IMG/VR virus record: IMGVR_UViG_3300009514_000014
Location: 1 to 64,000 of that record
Origin: a virus
Length of the DNA: 64,000 nucleotides
Strand: one strand, 5' to 3'
Shown: one piece after another, positions 29,091-36,301 of the stretch
Position numbering within the stretch: position 1 is the first letter of the stretch
Layout of the letters: every line of letters starts with the position of its first letter
Made by a program: the position numbers and the translations under genes
The notes under the pieces: generated by a model
Database searches by the model: none
The model's input: only the letters and a program-made list of their open reading frames with translations
What the model was told of the DNA's origin: nothing

Positions 29091-29673
29091 GTCGTACGCT
29101 CTTTCTGACTGACTGCACGATTCCGTAAGTCGTCAGGATGCCACCAAACACTGCAACGGCGACTAAGATGAGCACGAGTTTGTCTTTGCCGTTGCTGTTG
29201 TCCCCGCTGAAGAAATCGCCTGTGCGGTCAAAGGCGCCGGGCAGGTGGCGTGCGGCGGACATCATGTTGTTGATTTGAGCGAAGGTGTTCCAGCCGGTGA
29301 TCAGCATGTCGGTGCCTGAACGGCGTCTCGCCAGAGCGCGCCACGAGTGGATAGTGATCGCTAGGCCACTGCCAAGGATGGGGAGGATGATGACGATGTA
29401 GCCTAAGTCAGCGAAGGCTTGCAAGGTCTTCGGATCGAGCAGCACGGTTGTGGCTTTTGTCGCCTCGTCGGTTGTTGTGATGTTGATGCATATGAAACCA
29501 AGGATCACCATGTAGCACCAGGTGAATCCGCAAGCGCTCATCGTGCCGCCCATCCAGTTCATGAAATGAGCGAAGCCGCCCTTTGCCTTGGTGGAGTCCC
29601 AAGTATGGCCGACGCCCCAGGCGTTGAAGATTGAAATACTGAGATTGAGCACAAAGAAAATGAACAAGGTCAT
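29068..29673 (-). CDS. Polytopic membrane protein
   Basis: 201 residues from ATG at 29673, supported by AGGAGGA upstream. About four hydrophobic segments (TLFIFFVLNLSISIF; TWCYMVILGFICI; YIVIILPILGSGLAI; KLVLILVAVAVFGGIL). Runs against the surrounding tRNA array. Function unknown. Confidence 0.65.
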   Translation of the reverse strand: MTLFIFFVLNLSISIFNAWGVGHTWDSTKAKGGFAHFMNWMGGTMSACGFTWCYMVILGFICINITTTDEATKATTVLLDPKTLQAFADLGYIVIILPILGSGLAITIHSWRALARRRSGTDMLITGWNTFAQINNMMSAARHLPGAFDRTGDFFSGDNSNGKDKLVLILVAVAVFGGILTTYGIVQSVRKSVRLNDRLRA

Positions 29674-29798
29674 CCCGAAATTTCCTCCTACGGTACGAGG
29701 TTGCACTCCTCGTGCCGGTTGTTTTTCAAGTAATGTACACGAGTGCGACAAGAAGTAATAGGTGCGAATTGCCACTGCGTGGTGACTTACGCCGATAC

Positions 29799-29871
29799 GG
29801 CCCCGTGATCTAGATGGATGGGTGCCGCTCTACGAAAGCGGTCTACGCAGGTTCGAGTCCTGCCGGGGTCA
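29799..29871 (+). tRNA. tRNA-Arg(ACG)
   Basis: Acceptor GGCCCCG/CGGGGTC, anticodon loop CTACGAA, T-loop TTCGAGT. A34 would need deamination to inosine by host TadA. Confidence 0.9.
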
Positions 29872-29877
29872 TTTATG

Positions 29878-29960
29878 CCGAGGTGGCGAAGTTGGTATAC
29901 GCGCGAGGTTTAGGTTCTCGTGGTCGAAAGACCGTAGGGGTTCGACTCCCCTCCTCGGTA
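29878..29960 (+). tRNA. tRNA-Leu(UAG)
   Basis: Class II: acceptor GCCGAGG/CCTCGGT, anticodon loop TTTAGGT, variable arm GGTC...GACC, T-loop TTCGACT. Confidence 0.92.
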
Positions 29961-29963
29961 CTT

Positions 29964-30035
29964 GGTGGTAGGGAGGAATAGGATCCTCATCGGTCTCATA
30001 CGCCGTGAAAGCCAGTTCGATTCTGGATACCACCA
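29964..30035 (+). tRNA. tRNA-Met(CAU), third copy
   Basis: Acceptor GGTGGTA/TACCACC, anticodon loop CTCATAC, T-loop TTCGATT. One of the three CAU tRNAs could be the tRNA-Ile2 type. Confidence 0.88.
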
Positions 30036-30040
30036 CTCGT

Positions 30041-30115
30041 GTCGGAGTGACGGGAAGTGGCATACCTACTGGATTTAAAATCCGGTGAGTGGGGGTTCGA
30101 CTCCCCCCTCCGATA
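30041..30115 (+). tRNA. tRNA-Leu(UAA) with unusually short variable region
   Basis: Acceptor GTCGGAG/CTCCGAT, Leu-like D-arm, anticodon loop TTTAAAA, T-stem GGGGG/CCCCC. Only about five nt separate anticodon stem and T-stem, whereas bacterial tRNA-Leu normally has a long variable arm. Confidence 0.82.
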
Positions 30116-30117
30116 AA

Positions 30118-30191
30118 CGGGATGTGGCCCAATCTGGTAGGGCGTTCGGCTGGGGGCCGAAAGATTGCTGGTTCAAATCCAGTCGTCCCGA
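30118..30191 (+). tRNA. tRNA-Pro(GGG)
   Basis: Acceptor CGGGATG/CGTCCCG, anticodon loop CTGGGGG, T-loop TTCAAAT. Confidence 0.9.
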
Positions 30192-30201
30192 TGATAGATT
30201 C

Positions 30202-30285
30202 GACCAGGTGGCGGAACTGGTAGACGCAGCAGTCTGAGAGGCTGCCGGCAGAAATGCCGTGGGGGTTCGACTCCCCCTCTGGTCA
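30202..30285 (+). tRNA. tRNA-Leu(GAG)
   Basis: Class II: acceptor GACCAGG/TCTGGTC, anticodon loop TCTGAGA, long variable arm, T-loop TTCGACT. Confidence 0.92.
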
Positions 30286-30286
30286 A

Positions 30287-30490
30287 ATGAGAGTAACGAA
30301 ACAAGATACGACAGAGATCTTGCGTCTCGTCAAACGTATCAGAAGAGATAGTGCATCGGCACACCATATCCGTTATGATGACGACCGAGGTCATCTCTGG
30401 ACGATCAAAAATGCCCAGGAAGAAGAGCTCGGCGTCGCGTGGTTCGGCGCCGATGGAGGCCCACACTTTAGTGTAACGAGAGCTCCATGA
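30287..30490 (+). CDS. Small hypothetical protein
   Basis: 67 residues, ATG 2 nt after tRNA-Leu(GAG). A basic helix then a beta-rich half (RGHLWTIKN; ELGVAWFGADGGPHFSV). Overlaps the next ATG. Function unknown. Confidence 0.55.
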   Translation: MRVTKQDTTEILRLVKRIRRDSASAHHIRYDDDRGHLWTIKNAQEEELGVAWFGADGGPHFSVTRAP

Positions 30491-30669
30491 ACAAGATAAC
30501 CTTGGAAACCGTAGACGGTGACTTTGTCAGCTTGGCGCAAATTCCACCGTATAAAGAACTGCCGGGTGTCGTGATATGGGGCCAGCGCTATTTTGTGCTG
30601 CATTCTATCAACGAAGGACGACCCGCGTTCCGCGAGACATTTTTGGCTGTTGCGACAACATTGGATTGA
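30487..30669 (+). CDS. Small hypothetical protein
   Basis: 60 residues, coupled to the previous gene by ATGA. Beta-rich. Its TGA ends at the base before tRNA-Leu(CAA). Function unknown. Confidence 0.55.
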   Translation: MNKITLETVDGDFVSLAQIPPYKELPGVVIWGQRYFVLHSINEGRPAFRETFLAVATTLD

Positions 30670-30754
30670 GGCAAAGTGGCGGAATTGGCATACGCGCTGG
30701 GTTCAAAACCCGGTGGTCCTTGTGACCGTGGGGGTTCGAGTCCCCCCTTTGCTA
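30670..30754 (+). tRNA. tRNA-Leu(CAA)
   Basis: Class II: acceptor GGCAAAG/CTTTGCT, anticodon loop TTCAAAA, variable arm GGTC...GACC, T-loop TTCGAGT. Confidence 0.92.
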
Positions 30755-30858
30755 TCGAAACGTGACCATGATCGACTAACCCATTGCCCGAGAACCGTCT
30801 CGGGCGAGGAGCCGCAACAATGAACTGGCCTCAACAGTAGAGGACCCCGAGGTGCACC

Positions 30859-31362
30859 ATGCGAACACTAGTACTCACGAATGGCTATGAGCCCATCAAC
30901 ACTACCTCTTGGCGACGAGCATTGAAGATGCTCACGTTGGGGAAATGTGAAGTCGTGGAGACCTACGATCGCAAGATCCGCACATCGCATGTTGCGGTGA
31001 AGATGCCAGCCGTCATTCGCTTGGTCCACACCATCGTAAAGCGAAAGCAACGTATCAAGTACGGCAAGCTCAGCATCTTCGCTCGAGACCGTTGGACTTG
31101 CCAGTACTGCGGTCAAGAGAAGAACATCAACGAGCTGACAAGAGATCATGTCCTCCCTAAGGCACAGGGTGGACGGAGCAACTGGGAAAACGTTGTCGCC
31201 GCTTGCCAAACTTGCAACGCGGACAAAGGCAACCGAACCCCGCAACAGGCGGGCATGGCGCTTTTGACGAAGCCACGCAAGCCGACATGGATTCCGCTGT
31301 TGACGGTGCGCATCGGCCGTGCTGCAATGCCGCCACCGTGGAAGCCGTATTGCTACTCATAA
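30859..31362 (+). CDS. HNH endonuclease
   Basis: 167 residues. FARDRWTCQYCGQEKNINE, then LTRDHVLPKAQGG, NWENVVAACQTCNADKGNRT gives a complete C-x2-C / DHVxP / N / C-x2-C HNH site, matching the long HNH family (about 170 aa, starting VLTNGYEPINTTSWRRA). It is flanked by tRNAs and followed by a terminator, consistent with a free-standing homing or recombination nuclease. Confidence 0.85.
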   Translation: MRTLVLTNGYEPINTTSWRRALKMLTLGKCEVVETYDRKIRTSHVAVKMPAVIRLVHTIVKRKQRIKYGKLSIFARDRWTCQYCGQEKNINELTRDHVLPKAQGGRSNWENVVAACQTCNADKGNRTPQQAGMALLTKPRKPTWIPLLTVRIGRAAMPPPWKPYCYS

Positions 31363-31369
31363 GTCTCGC

Positions 31370-31406
31370 ACCCCCACCCGGAAATACCGGGTGGGGATTT
31401 CTTTTT
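31370..31406 (+). terminator. Rho-independent terminator after the HNH gene
   Basis: CCCCACCCGG/CCGGGTGGGG arms with an AAATA loop are followed by TTTCTTTTT. tRNA-Ser(UGA) begins at 31407. Confidence 0.8.
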
Positions 31407-31493
31407 GGAGAGGCTGGGAATTGGTGATCCTCACGGTCTTGAAAACCGCAGGCAGCGGAAGCCGCCTTGAGGGTTCAAATCCCTCTCTCTCCG
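31407..31493 (+). tRNA. tRNA-Ser(UGA)
   Basis: Class II: acceptor GGAGAGG/TCTCTCC, anticodon loop CTTGAAA, long variable arm, T-loop TTCAAAT. Confidence 0.93.
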
Positions 31494-31506
31494 TAGGAGC
31501 AATCGA

Positions 31507-32181
31507 ATGGCGATAGAACCCAAAGACCGGCTCATCTTTGCCCTCGACGTCCCGGACGAACAGACGGCCAAGCGCTACGCTCGCATGCTCAAAGATCACG
31601 TCTGGGGCTTCAAGGTCGGACTCGAGCTCTACACAGCAGCTGGTCCCAACCTCGTCAGAGACCTGACCTTCATGGGGTATAACGTCTTCCTCGACTTGAA
31701 GCTCTACGACATCCCGACGACCGTCGTGCGCACGCTCAAGATCATCGACAAGATGGACGTGACCATGACGACCATTCATGCTCGCCGCGAGCAGATGATG
31801 GCAGCACGTGACGCCGACCTGAAGGTAGGAGTCATTGGCGTCACGGTGTTGACCAGTGTCAAAGAAGACTCGCTGCCACAGGGCTTGTCCACTGTCGTTC
31901 TCGCCGGTCAGCGTGCAAATCAGGCGAAGTTGGCCGACATTCGTGGCATCGTCTGTGCCGGCACCGAAGTCGCCGTCATACGCAACCAGCTCGGTCCAGA
32001 TCAAATCATCATCACGCCAGGCACCAGATCGCGTGGCGAGGAAGTGCATGACCAGAAGCGCGTAGTGACGCCCGGTGAGGCCATCCGCGCCGGTTCCGAC
32101 ATGCTGGTCATTGGCCGGCAAGTTCGAGACGCTGACGACCCTGTAGCAGCCATGGAGGCCATCGCCGGAGAGATTGCGTAG
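31507..32181 (+). CDS. pyrF: Orotidine 5'-phosphate decarboxylase
   Basis: 224 residues behind TAGGAG. LIFALDVPD at the start, FLDLKLYDIPTTV carrying the catalytic D-x-K-x-x-D motif (about residues 61-67), ITPGTRSRG and MLVIGRQVRDADDP near the C-terminus match PyrF throughout. It turns OMP into UMP and so completes the pathway begun by phage pyrE at 6.3 kb. Two bases separate it from the cytochrome gene. Confidence 0.93.
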   Translation: MAIEPKDRLIFALDVPDEQTAKRYARMLKDHVWGFKVGLELYTAAGPNLVRDLTFMGYNVFLDLKLYDIPTTVVRTLKIIDKMDVTMTTIHARREQMMAARDADLKVGVIGVTVLTSVKEDSLPQGLSTVVLAGQRANQAKLADIRGIVCAGTEVAVIRNQLGPDQIIITPGTRSRGEEVHDQKRVVTPGEAIRAGSDMLVIGRQVRDADDPVAAMEAIAGEIA

Positions 32182-32183
32182 GC

Positions 32184-32633
32184 ATGGCGCGTCTACTGCC
32201 GCTGCTTGTGCTCCTTTATGTGTCAGGCTGCAGTGAAGAGGAATTCTTCGCTTGTATTGGAAAGCCAGCGACTGGTGACTTGATCTACTTCGGCAGTGCC
32301 ATGAACGATGCAAGTGTCGGCTGTGTGAACTGCCATCGTGAACGCAGAGATGGTGGTCCTGACATCTCAGGCCCTGAAGCCAAGATAGGCGTCTCGCATT
32401 CAGCGATCACTCAACTCGGCGCGCATCCCGTCGGTTCGAACTATCAAGCAGCAAAAAACTTCAACCCGAAACTCAATCTTCGAGAGATTGCCGACCTCGA
32501 CGAGCGCATCGTGCTCGTCGACGGAACTGTGCAATGCGCAACATGCCACACTGATCACACTGCAGGTGAGACACACGACACGGCATTACCCATGAAGGCC
32601 AGTGAGTTGTGCTTCGCCTGCCATGCAATGTAA
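32184..32633 (+). CDS. Triheme cytochrome c lipoprotein
   Basis: 149 residues. A short signal with lipobox VSGC (Cys16) predicts a lipid-anchored periplasmic protein. Three CXXCH heme sites lie at residues 47-51 (CVNCH), 118-122 (CATCH) and 143-147 (CFACH), with extra His (SHS, HPVG, TDH) as possible distal ligands. The last two sites match the doubled-CXXCH pattern. Host CcmA-H-type machinery would be needed for heme attachment. It is translationally linked to pyrF. Confidence 0.85.
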   Translation: MARLLPLLVLLYVSGCSEEEFFACIGKPATGDLIYFGSAMNDASVGCVNCHRERRDGGPDISGPEAKIGVSHSAITQLGAHPVGSNYQAAKNFNPKLNLREIADLDERIVLVDGTVQCATCHTDHTAGETHDTALPMKASELCFACHAM

Positions 32634-32673
32634 CAAATCAGACGTCCAGCAAGGCGTCTGTAAGGGGGGCTAG

Positions 32674-33396
32674 ATGCCGAGACACACGGAAGAACCGAAA
32701 GTAACCAGAGACGAAACGGGTGCCCATAAGGGGCAGCGTAACGAGACACATCCTGCGTACGGAATGATTGGTGTACATCGCGTTACAGGTCGAACCAAGC
32801 TGTACGGGTCGGCCCTCGATCATCATGACAGCTTCTTGACTGTCTCGATTCGACGCTGTACACGCCACAGCGATACCGGTCGGGATTGGCATCACGGTGG
32901 TGAGGAATTGATCGAAGTCGCCATGAGCCACGCGCAGTTTGCGGAGATGATCACTACACCCAACATGGGCTTCGGTGTACCGTGCACCCTGCAGCGTGTC
33001 GACGGTGCACACGTCCCCGGCATACCGGATACCGTCCGAACCGAAGCCGCTGAAGTCATCAGCGAGTTCAATGTACGCCAGCAGTCTTTCGTGGACCAAT
33101 TGCACAAGCTCGCCGAAGAAGTTCACACGTTACTTGCGAAGCCACGCATCGGTGTGCGTGATAAGGAAGTGATCGGCGCCATAGTCACCGAAGTCGTGCA
33201 AGAGGTCGAAACCAACAGGCCCTTCGCCGTTCAGCAGTTCCAAGAAGCAGCAGAGAAAGTCGTGACACAGGCTAAAGCAGAAATCGACGCCACACTGGCC
33301 GGTATGCTGCGTCAAGCTGGCGTGCAGAAACTAAAGGAGCTGCGACAACTGCAAGAGGGGCTGGACGGCGACAAGAAACTTCCTGAAGGTTCTTGA
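32674..33396 (+). CDS. Phage protein of unknown function
   Basis: 240 residues behind AAGGGGGG. The N-terminal half is beta-rich with paired HH (YGSALDHHDSFLTVSIRR); the C-terminal half is a long coiled-coil-prone helix. I associate the N-terminal pattern with a hypothetical family in other large phages. Role unknown. Confidence 0.65.
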   Translation: MPRHTEEPKVTRDETGAHKGQRNETHPAYGMIGVHRVTGRTKLYGSALDHHDSFLTVSIRRCTRHSDTGRDWHHGGEELIEVAMSHAQFAEMITTPNMGFGVPCTLQRVDGAHVPGIPDTVRTEAAEVISEFNVRQQSFVDQLHKLAEEVHTLLAKPRIGVRDKEVIGAIVTEVVQEVETNRPFAVQQFQEAAEKVVTQAKAEIDATLAGMLRQAGVQKLKELRQLQEGLDGDKKLPEGS

Positions 33397-33451
33397 CTCC
33401 TGAAAAAATGAGAGTAGGCTCGGTTGGTTTGCTTATGCGGAAATCAAGAAA

Positions 33452-33781
33452 ATGCCTACGACGAAACACGTGCCGGAAGACCGGCTTTTACACACGATCA
33501 AAGCCCTGCTAGCAGCCGACCTCGCCGACTCGGTTCGCGTCATCTCCTGCCCCGTCTTTGACTTACCAGAAGACCACCAGTGGCATCACAGCCACTACAT
33601 CGAGGTGCACCCCGATGGCCTGGTAGAGCTCTGGCAGTTCGACGGCGGGCAGCACGTCATGGTGACCGCTTGCCAGGACCCTCAGGGAGAGAAGGCAGTA
33701 GCGGCTGCTCCTCTTGCGCCAGAGATGGCGTCTGCATTTCTGCGTGGACCCGATCTGCAATATGCGAGCGCCACACCCTGA
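33452..33781 (+). CDS. Hypothetical protein
   Basis: 109 residues, alpha/beta (DRLLHTIKALLAADLAD; DGLVELWQFDGGQHVMV). Its 3' end overlaps the convergent gene 33657-33932 by 125 bases. Function unknown. Confidence 0.55.
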   Translation: MPTTKHVPEDRLLHTIKALLAADLADSVRVISCPVFDLPEDHQWHHSHYIEVHPDGLVELWQFDGGQHVMVTACQDPQGEKAVAAAPLAPEMASAFLRGPDLQYASATP

Positions 33782-33932
33782 GACATAGCGCAAGGGGTGC
33801 CACCCCTTTGCAGATCTCTCCACTGGCAGATTTGAACTCCTCGCGAGTCAGTAGACCATCATTGTACAAGTCGACGAGCTCTCCGTACTTGTGCCCCGCC
33901 ATCAGCATCTGATCTAGTTTCTTGCGACGCAT
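33657..33932 (-). CDS. Short SHOCT-like protein
   Basis: 91 residues from ATG at 33932 with AGGAGG upstream. YGELVDLYNDGLLTREEFKS resembles the short SHOCT motif. The C-terminal 40 residues lie antisense to the 33452 gene and may be poorly constrained. Confidence 0.5.
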   Translation of the reverse strand: MRRKKLDQMLMAGHKYGELVDLYNDGLLTREEFKSASGEICKGVAPLALCLRVWRSHIADRVHAEMQTPSLAQEEQPLLPSLPEGPGKRSP

Positions 33933-33963
33933 TCGTCACCTCCTACTAGCTATACTTAGAAGC

Positions 33964-33992
33964 GTGACAAAATCGGCAGACGCTGCTAGATT
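33964..33992 (+). promoter_or_regulatory. Promoter for the 34062 gene
   Basis: GTGACA and TAGATT are 17 bp apart, about 70 bp upstream of the gene start. Confidence 0.6.
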
Positions 33993-34061
33993 GTTAGCTT
34001 CCGTGGCGGTCGAAGTCCTGACGTGGCGTCAGGCAGAAATTCCGTCCGAAGGAGAAAAATC

Positions 34062-34886
34062 ATGGAAGCGAACTTGTGCACCGTAGAGGTGCGCGTTCAC
34101 GGACGTCCTGTTCGTGAATACCGACACAACGGCCAAACTTTCATCGAGGGACGCAAGGGGACAGACTTCGTCTTGCGTGTCCGCAACACGATCGGCTGCC
34201 GCATTCTGGCGGTGATCTCAATCGACGGTCTCAGCATCATGGACGGGAAGGTCGCCAGCGTGAATGACATCGGGTACATTATCGATCCGTACGAGTTCAT
34301 CGACATTCCTGGCTGGCGCCTCAATGACCACGCTATCGCGAAATTCGTGTTCGATGCGTCGGCAGGCAGCTACGCCGCACAGATGGATAAACCGCAAAAC
34401 ATCGGCGTTATTGGCTGCGCCATTTTCAAAGAAGAGCCACGTCCTCCAGTTATGCGTCATACGGTGCTCGACATGAACCGAGGTGGCGACCCCCGTGGTC
34501 AAACCAGGGGCGGGCATTCGGGCGTGGGTAACATGACCTACAACTCGGCGACTTGGACGGGCGGACCAACAAGCTCGACGACATCGCCATTCAAAGGTGG
34601 CGAGTCTGTTGCCACGGTCTATTGCAGCTCGACGCCACAAGTCCAACAAGAGGTCGGCACTGGATTCGGCGCAGAGCAGACACACGAAGTCACGTCGGTG
34701 GAGTTCAATCGCAACAACCTGACCCCCGACGAGACACTCGAGATCCGTTATGACTCGAAGAAGGCCCTCAAGAAGCGAGGCGTGCCGATGCGCAAACCAG
34801 TCACCGTGACACGCAAAGAGCCGACACCGTTTCCCGCAGACGAAAACTGCAAGCCACCTCCAGGGTGGAAAGGAGCTAGGCGTTGA
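34062..34886 (+). CDS. Conserved phage protein of unknown function
   Basis: 274 residues from ATG at 34062 with GAAGGAGA upstream. The N-terminal 135 residues are a beta-rich domain (VEVRVHGRPVREYRHNGQTF; GCRILAVISIDGLSIMDG; GYIIDPYEF; NIGVIGCAIFKEE) seen in several large phages. The rest is Gly/Ser/Thr-rich and probably flexible. Possibly virion-associated; not proven. Confidence 0.65.
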   Translation: MEANLCTVEVRVHGRPVREYRHNGQTFIEGRKGTDFVLRVRNTIGCRILAVISIDGLSIMDGKVASVNDIGYIIDPYEFIDIPGWRLNDHAIAKFVFDASAGSYAAQMDKPQNIGVIGCAIFKEEPRPPVMRHTVLDMNRGGDPRGQTRGGHSGVGNMTYNSATWTGGPTSSTTSPFKGGESVATVYCSSTPQVQQEVGTGFGAEQTHEVTSVEFNRNNLTPDETLEIRYDSKKALKKRGVPMRKPVTVTRKEPTPFPADENCKPPPGWKGARR

Positions 34887-35062
34887 AGAGCCAAATCAAG
34901 CTGTCAGAGTTGATAGAAGTCTGGGAAATACTACACGTCAAAGACACCGGCGACATCGGCTTCTGCGACGTCGACAAAGCCCTCCAGGATGTCGGTGTGA
35001 CGATCGTAAACGATTGTTCATCGGAGCAGCCGAAAGAGCTTGACCAGCACTCTGCACGTTGA
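34883..35062 (+). CDS. 59-residue hypothetical protein
   Basis: Starts with TTG overlapping the previous TGA, with AGGAGCTAGG upstream, and ends with TGA at 35060-35062. Short helices with an acidic middle (DTGDIGFCDVDKALQDVG). Function unknown. Confidence 0.5.
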   Translation: MKSQIKLSELIEVWEILHVKDTGDIGFCDVDKALQDVGVTIVNDCSSEQPKELDQHSAR

Positions 35063-35396
35063 TAGGGTCAGCAAGTTCAAGTGAGAGACCGTTGGGTGGT
35101 AGGTCGTTAAACCGAGGGGGAAACTCCTCAGTGGCCAGCATCACCCTGAAGGGGGCTAGGATCGAGGGATAGGCGGCGGCGAGCATAGCTGGCGCACTAA
35201 CCACGGTCTGAGGGATTTGCTTCCAGGCAAGATAAACCGGTCTGGCTGCGGTGTAAGAACCGGGTCGGGATTGGTGTAAGAGCCTGAGTAGCGGGGATGA
35301 TGTAAGGAGGTCATCGGCAGGGAGCATCAGCTTTGATCTGTCGGAACCAGACCGCAGCATTCACTTAGGTCACAGTGCAACACTTGAGCCGCTAAG
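35063..35396. other. Gene-poor stretch of unclear content
   Basis: No convincing plus-strand gene. It is rich in potential stems (for example GGTCTGG/CCAGACC, GCTGCGGT/ACCGCAGC) and three GTAAG-type loops. A 140-codon minus-strand ORF (34938-35360) spans it without a ribosome site and overlaps the 34883 gene. It could be a structured RNA or a weak gene. Confidence 0.35.
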
Positions 35397-35446
35397 GCGC
35401 GCCAACTGCCAGGCCCGGAAGGGAGCAACAGTCGGCGCGCTTTTTT
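35397..35446 (+). ncRNA. ffs: Minimal SRP RNA (4.5S-like) hairpin
   Basis: GCGCGCC/GGCGCGC outer stem and ACTG/CAGT inner stem enclose CCAGG-CCC-GGAA-GGG-AGCA, the universal SRP domain IV with its GGAA tetraloop and symmetric loop (AGG/AGCA). A T6 run follows at once, so the outer stem doubles as terminator. Total about 44-50 nt, much shorter than bacterial SRP RNAs (about 80-115 nt). It could bind the host Ffh protein. Confidence 0.8.
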
Positions 35447-35489
35447 CGTTCAGGGTATTGACAAGTTGCCCGCCATGTCTCACAAAGAA

Positions 35490-35505
35490 TGTAACAGATG
35501 TTACA
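35490..35505. promoter_or_regulatory. Perfect palindrome, candidate operator
   Basis: TGTAACA-GA-TGTTACA lies downstream of a TTGACA box (35459) and 19 bp before the ATG at 35524. It is a plausible dimeric repressor site. Confidence 0.45.
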
Positions 35506-35523
35506 ACTTTGGCACCACGAGAC

Positions 35524-35733
35524 ATGTATCACCACTGCGACAGATGCCGCGAGCGCGCCTTACCGGCCCTTGCACACTTACACGGGCTAGGCGAGCTTCT
35601 ATGCTGGTCTTGCACGCAAGGCATCCTTTTGTGCAGAAGAAAAGAAGAGGAACGGTTGACAGTAGAACGGCTGGCCCTAAGCTATGATCTGCTGCGGGGG
35701 ATGAACCCCCGCCAACCGAAACTCGCAGCTTGA
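35524..35733 (+). CDS. Small Cys-containing protein
   Basis: 69 residues from ATG at 35524; a TTG at 35458 would overlap the promoter-like box. CDRC and CWSC pairs about 25 residues apart suggest a zinc finger, followed by a charged helix. Function unknown. Confidence 0.5.
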   Translation: MYHHCDRCRERALPALAHLHGLGELLCWSCTQGILLCRRKEEERLTVERLALSYDLLRGMNPRQPKLAA

Positions 35734-35739
35734 AGGTAA

Positions 35740-36090
35740 AGACCATGCGACCGTGACAGTCAGCCTACTCGGCAATCAAACCCGCCTCTCTACCACTACG
35801 TAATCGTTAGAAAAGATCTACCGCTAGGTATGCTCGCGGCGCAAGTCGTCCATGCGGCCGGAGAATCCAGCCCTGGTGAGCTCCCTGCGGGCACTCACGC
35901 GGTTGTTCTTTCGGCCGGCACGGTTGGGCTCCATGCGCTCTCCGAGCGCCTGACGAGCGAATCTGTACCTCATAGCCCCATAATCGAGAACGATCCTCCT
36001 TACGAGAACCAGCTGATGGCGATCGGAATCACCCCCGCTCGCAAAGAGGAGATCTATCCGTACGTCAGAAAGTTCGAGTTGCTCAAGTAA
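35740..36090 (+). CDS. Pth2-like peptidyl-tRNA hydrolase, start unclear
   Basis: HYVIVRKDLPLGMLAAQVVH with AAGES, and a C-terminal MAIGITPARKEEIYPYVRKF segment, match the Pth2 fold (VVRxDL...K-AAQ-HA...GIGP). The conserved N-terminus lies upstream of the only in-frame ATG (35830), and no ATG, GTG or TTG opens this frame before it. ATG 35745, behind GAAGGT, meets TGA after three codons; a +1 shift there would enter the Pth2 frame. Either a non-canonical start, a frameshift or a sequence error. Confidence 0.6.
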   Translation, partial: RPCDRDSQPTRQSNPPLYHYVIVRKDLPLGMLAAQVVHAAGESSPGELPAGTHAVVLSAGTVGLHALSERLTSESVPHSPIIENDPPYENQLMAIGITPARKEEIYPYVRKFELLK

Positions 36091-36135
36091 GAACAATGAT
36101 TCTACTTGTTTACATAATGATCAAAAAGTGTTCGA

Positions 36136-36209
36136 TGGCAGGAGATGTAGTGGCGCATGCGCGCAACTCTCGAGTCCGCGTCGACCAGGTTCGAATCCTG
36201 GCCTGCCAG
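36136..36209 (+). tRNA. Aberrant tRNA-like gene with 13-nt anticodon loop
   Basis: Acceptor TGGCAGG/CCTGCCA and T-arm CCAGG/CCTGG are perfect, D-stem ATGT/GCAT acceptable. The anticodon stem GCGCG/CGCGT encloses 13 nt containing a small ACTC/GAGT hairpin. Anticodon unclear; position 8 is A. Confidence 0.55.
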
Positions 36210-36301
36210 TTTGGATGTGTCACAGGAGAGGTATGGGGGGCCGTATGCGACGTCACCCCCTCTTGGCCGCTAAATCTTCGTGATGCTTGGCGTCGCGCCA
36301 C

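Noticed and set aside
30755-30858. Six-codon leader ORF (MNWPQQ) before the HNH gene
   Set aside because: It has a GAGGAG site but is too short to support beyond chance.
32184-32633. Cytochrome as a spurious Cys-rich ORF
   Set aside because: A lipobox, three exact CXXCH motifs, and tight linkage to pyrF argue for a real gene.
35063-35396. RNase P RNA
   Set aside because: A GAGG...GGAAA...TCC stretch recalls conserved region I, but the ACAGAA block and the order of other conserved regions are missing.
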